Of a DNA stretch of 64,000 nt, positions 61,378 to 64,000 are shown piece by piece; position 1 is the first letter of the stretch; each line of letters begins with the position of its first letter. Position numbers and translations under genes: made by a program. Below the pieces are notes generated by a model. It made no database searches, was not told where the DNA came from, and saw nothing but the letters and a program-made list of their open reading frames with translations. The stretch is taken from positions 454,664 to 518,663 of the forward strand of contig NZ_JYON01000001.1 of NCBI RefSeq assembly GCF_000952155.1, written 5' to 3'. This DNA is from Aliterella atlantica CENA595. Its GTDB lineage: Bacteria; Cyanobacteriota; Cyanobacteriia; Cyanobacteriales; Chroococcidiopsidaceae.

Positions 61378-63729
61378 ATGACTACAACTACTGATTTTCT
61401 TAGCCATCTTAATTCTAGTCAACGCCAAGCTGTGGAACATTTTTGTGGTCCTTTGTTAGTGGTTGCTGGCGCGGGTTCTGGTAAGACTAGAGCGCTTACT
61501 TATCGCATTTCTAATTTGATTTTAAAGCACCGCGTACATCCTGAAAATATCCTAGCTGTTACGTTTACAAACAAAGCAGCGCGGGAAATGAAAGAGCGGA
61601 TGCAAAAGTTGTTTGCCGAACAGGTAGCTGTTTCTAGATATGGTAAGCCGTTTGAGAAATTAGCCGCACACGAACAAACTCATTTGCGATCGCACGTTTA
61701 TAAGGAATATATTAAAGAACTCTGGGTTGGTACTTTTCATAGTCTTTTTTCGCGGATTTTGCGATTCGATATTGATAAGTATCAAGATGAAAAAGGACGT
61801 AAGTGGAATCGTAACTTTTCTATTTTTGATGAATCGGATGCTCAAAGTCTAGTTAAGGAAATTGTTACTAAGCAACTAAACTTAGATGACAAAAAGTTTG
61901 AACCGCGTTCGGTGCGCTATGCGATAAGTAATGCTAAAAATCAGGGAATATCGCCTCAAGATTTTGAGCGCGAACAGCCTAATTATCGCGGTAGAGTGAT
62001 TGCTGAAGTTTATAACCATTACCAAGATAGATTAGCAGCAAATAATGCTTTAGATTTCGACGATTTGATTTTAGTTCCAGTAAAATTATTCGAGCAAAAC
62101 GAGCAAGTATTAGGTTATTGGCATAATAAGTTTAGACATATTTTAGTAGATGAATATCAAGATACTAATAGGATTCAATACGATCTAATTAGGCTATTAG
62201 CAACTAATGGCGAAACTAGAAAAAATGAGTGGGATTGGCGCAATAGATCGATATTTGTAGTAGGCGATGCTGACCAATCCATTTATAGTTTTCGGATGGC
62301 AGATTTTACTATTTTGCTAGAGTTTCAAGAAAACTTTGGCGATAATTTGCCCGATGAAGATACGCGCACGATGGTAAAACTAGAAGAGAACTATCGTTCT
62401 AGAGAAAATATTTTAGAAGCAGCTAACGAGTTAATTTCTAATAATAGTCAGCGAATTGATAAAGTTCTGAAGCCGACACGAGGAGCGGGAGAACAAATTT
62501 ATCTATATAAAGCTGAAGATGAAATTGCTGAAGCAGATTTTGTCGTCAATCAAATTCGCAATCTAGAAAGCAAGCACCCAGAAATGCATTGGGGAAGTTT
62601 TGCAATTTTGTATCGTACTAATGCTCAATCGCGTCCGTTTGAAGAATTGCTAGTAAGGCGAGGCATACCTTATACAATTGTTGGTGGTTTGAAGTTTTAC
62701 GATCGCAAAGAAATTAAAGATGTAATAGCATACTTAAGAGCGATCGCAAATCCAGCAGATACAGTTAGTTTGCTGAGAGTAATTAATACCCCCAGGCGTG
62801 GTATTGGTAAAGCTACTATCGATAACTTAGTTAAAGCTTCTCAGGAATTAAGCCTACCATTGTGGGAAATACTAAGCGATGAAACTTCTGTAAATACTTT
62901 AGCTGGACGTTCGGCAAAAGGTGTCAATAGTTTTGCCCAAATAATTCGCTATTGGCAAGAACAATTAGATACAGTTTCGCCTGCACAAATTGTCCAAGGA
63001 GTATTAGAAGATTCAAATTATGTTAAAGACTTACAAACTCAAGGAACTGATGAAAGTTTAGAGCGTGTTGCTAACGTTCAAGAACTTTATAACGCTGTAC
63101 TGCAATTTGAGGAAGAACACGAAGATGCAACTTTAGGTTCTTTCTTAGCTAGCACTGCGTTGACTTCAGATTTGGATAATTTAAAAGAAGGACAAACAGC
63201 CGTTTCTTTGCTAACTTTACACGCTTCTAAAGGGTTAGAATTTCCTGTAGTATTTTTGGTAGGACTAGAACAAGGGTTATTTCCTAACTTCCGTTCTTTA
63301 GACGATCCAGCATCTTTAGAAGAAGAACGTCGCTTGTGCTATGTAGGGATAACCCGCGCCCAAGAAAGATTATATATTTCTTATGCCCGCGAACGTCGCT
63401 TATATGGTTCCCGCGAACCTGCCATTGCTTCCCAATTTTTAGGAGAATTACCGAAAGAACTACTAACTTCTGGTAAGCAAACAAGAGTTGTAAGTAATAG
63501 TTTCGCTGCTAAATCGCGCAGCACCTCAACGGGAGAATCGCGTAGTACCTCTGTTGGCGTGCAAAACTGGCAAGTAGGCGATCGCATTTTACACAAAACA
63601 TTTGGCATTGGCGAAATTACTCACATTCTCGGCTCTGGGAACAAAGTATCATTAGCGATCGCATTTCCTAACCTGAACCAAAAAAAGATTATCGATCCTA
63701 GAATTGCCCAATTAGAGAAAGTGGACTAA
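61378..63729 (+). CDS. pcrA: UvrD/PcrA-type superfamily I DNA helicase
   Basis: The 783-residue helicase has all motifs in order: Q-motif LNSSQRQAVE, Walker A GAGSGKT (31-37), Ia AVTFTNKAAREMKERM, II ILVDEYQDTNRIQY, III VVGDADQSIYSFRMAD, IV LEENYRSRENIL, V LLTLHASKGLEFPVVF and VI YVGITRAQERLYI. The C-terminal VGDRILHKTFGIGEITHI is the RNA-polymerase-binding Tudor-like domain of PcrA/UvrD. It works in nucleotide excision repair and clearing of replication blocks. The 90 residues before that domain are Ser/Thr-rich and flexible. Confidence 0.94.
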   Translation: MTTTTDFLSHLNSSQRQAVEHFCGPLLVVAGAGSGKTRALTYRISNLILKHRVHPENILAVTFTNKAAREMKERMQKLFAEQVAVSRYGKPFEKLAAHEQTHLRSHVYKEYIKELWVGTFHSLFSRILRFDIDKYQDEKGRKWNRNFSIFDESDAQSLVKEIVTKQLNLDDKKFEPRSVRYAISNAKNQGISPQDFEREQPNYRGRVIAEVYNHYQDRLAANNALDFDDLILVPVKLFEQNEQVLGYWHNKFRHILVDEYQDTNRIQYDLIRLLATNGETRKNEWDWRNRSIFVVGDADQSIYSFRMADFTILLEFQENFGDNLPDEDTRTMVKLEENYRSRENILEAANELISNNSQRIDKVLKPTRGAGEQIYLYKAEDEIAEADFVVNQIRNLESKHPEMHWGSFAILYRTNAQSRPFEELLVRRGIPYTIVGGLKFYDRKEIKDVIAYLRAIANPADTVSLLRVINTPRRGIGKATIDNLVKASQELSLPLWEILSDETSVNTLAGRSAKGVNSFAQIIRYWQEQLDTVSPAQIVQGVLEDSNYVKDLQTQGTDESLERVANVQELYNAVLQFEEEHEDATLGSFLASTALTSDLDNLKEGQTAVSLLTLHASKGLEFPVVFLVGLEQGLFPNFRSLDDPASLEEERRLCYVGITRAQERLYISYARERRLYGSREPAIASQFLGELPKELLTSGKQTRVVSNSFAAKSRSTSTGESRSTSVGVQNWQVGDRILHKTFGIGEITHILGSGNKVSLAIAFPNLNQKKIIDPRIAQLEKVD

Positions 63730-63735
63730 CTAGAG

Positions 63736-63978
63736 TTACCAGATTTTCGCCATTTGCAGCATTAATCCTGGTAATTCTGGCTCACCGCTTACGCTTTCAG
63801 GGTTATCTAAAACTTCTAGTTCTCGATTAGGGCGATAAAAGTAAACTTTTCGGTTTTGGCGATCTATTAACCAACCTAAGAGCTTGTTTCTAAATAAATA
63901 TTGAGTTGAAGGTTTGTTGCTGAATGCTGGTACGAGGATAGAAATGTAGTTCTTGCGGATTGAGAAGATGCTTAAGTC
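63736..63978 (-). pseudogene. Uma2-family endonuclease, C-terminal fragment (broken or partial)
   Basis: Read leftward, the frame ends LGWLIDRQNRKVYFYRPNRE, then VLDNPESVSGEPELPGLMLQ and AKIW-stop. This is the usual end of Uma2 (DUF820, PD-(D/E)XK) proteins. Upstream of about 63890 the frame no longer resembles the family and meets a stop at 63979-63981 without a start codon. The N-terminal catalytic part is missing in this window, so it is a remnant or frameshifted gene. Confidence 0.6.
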
Positions 63979-64000
63979 TTATCCGAGCGACCTGACGGAT

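Overview
The window is chromosomal DNA from a cyanobacterium. The HIP1 octamer GCGATCGC recurs throughout. Lineage-typical genes include the bicarbonate transporter sbtA with its PII-like partner sbtB, a Ycf23-type protein, cyanobacterial pilMNO/pilQ, a long-form plant-type ferredoxin, an AMIN-domain secretin and a hepC-hepA-like export pair. A unicellular or Chroococcidiopsis-like relative of heterocyst formers would fit, but the genus cannot be settled from this sequence.

Left part (1-10.1 kb): ordinary housekeeping genes. These are a PAP2 phosphatase, a methyltransferase, a DUF697 GTPase, a zinc-dependent dehydrogenase, a VapBC-like toxin-antitoxin pair preceded by a 9-bp iteron array, a zinc-ribbon protein overlapping rlmN, lgt and cobM.

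Accessory island (10.1-20.4 kb): immediately after cobM come higBA, a SMI1/KNR4 (SUKH) protein and a DUF4258/YgiT-type pair. The 73-bp 3' end of cobM recurs behind the SUKH gene as a diverged copy that still reads as a CobM C-terminus, and a weaker copy sits between higBA and the SUKH gene. Both start exactly at a HIP1 site. Next follow a leftward Mrp-type cation/proton antiporter operon headed by a CPA2 antiporter, and the divergent sbtA-sbtB pair. Together these would form a Na+ circuit: antiporters export Na+ and SbtA uses the gradient to import bicarbonate. The Mrp and sbtAB DNA is visibly richer in G+C than its flanks, and sbtAB has unusually strong ribosome binding sites.

Middle (20.4-38.5 kb): flavin reductase, MIF-like tautomerase, Ycf23, a DegT aminotransferase, a FetB-like permease, an SDR enzyme, sucC-sucD, a GHL10 glycosidase-like protein, a STAND NTPase without C-terminal repeats, a BaiN-type flavoprotein, rubredoxin, a ChaB-fused stress protein, tRNA-Ser(GGA) and a ferredoxin. 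Gene remnants (phytanoyl-CoA dioxygenase N-terminus, Rpn-type C-terminus) indicate ongoing decay.

Surface polysaccharide and pilus region (38.5-58.2 kb): a hepA-like ABC exporter, a hepC-like sugar transferase, a Wzc-type tyrosine kinase, a glycosyltransferase, a TolC-type protein, ManC, an LCP ligase, a lumenal or periplasmic pentapeptide protein, and the type IV pilus genes pilM, pilN, pilO and pilQ. The right end (58.2-64 kb) carries a lipoprotein sugar-binding protein, a YkvA-like protein, a Ca2+/H+ antiporter, a PcrA/UvrD helicase and a broken Uma2 nuclease fragment.
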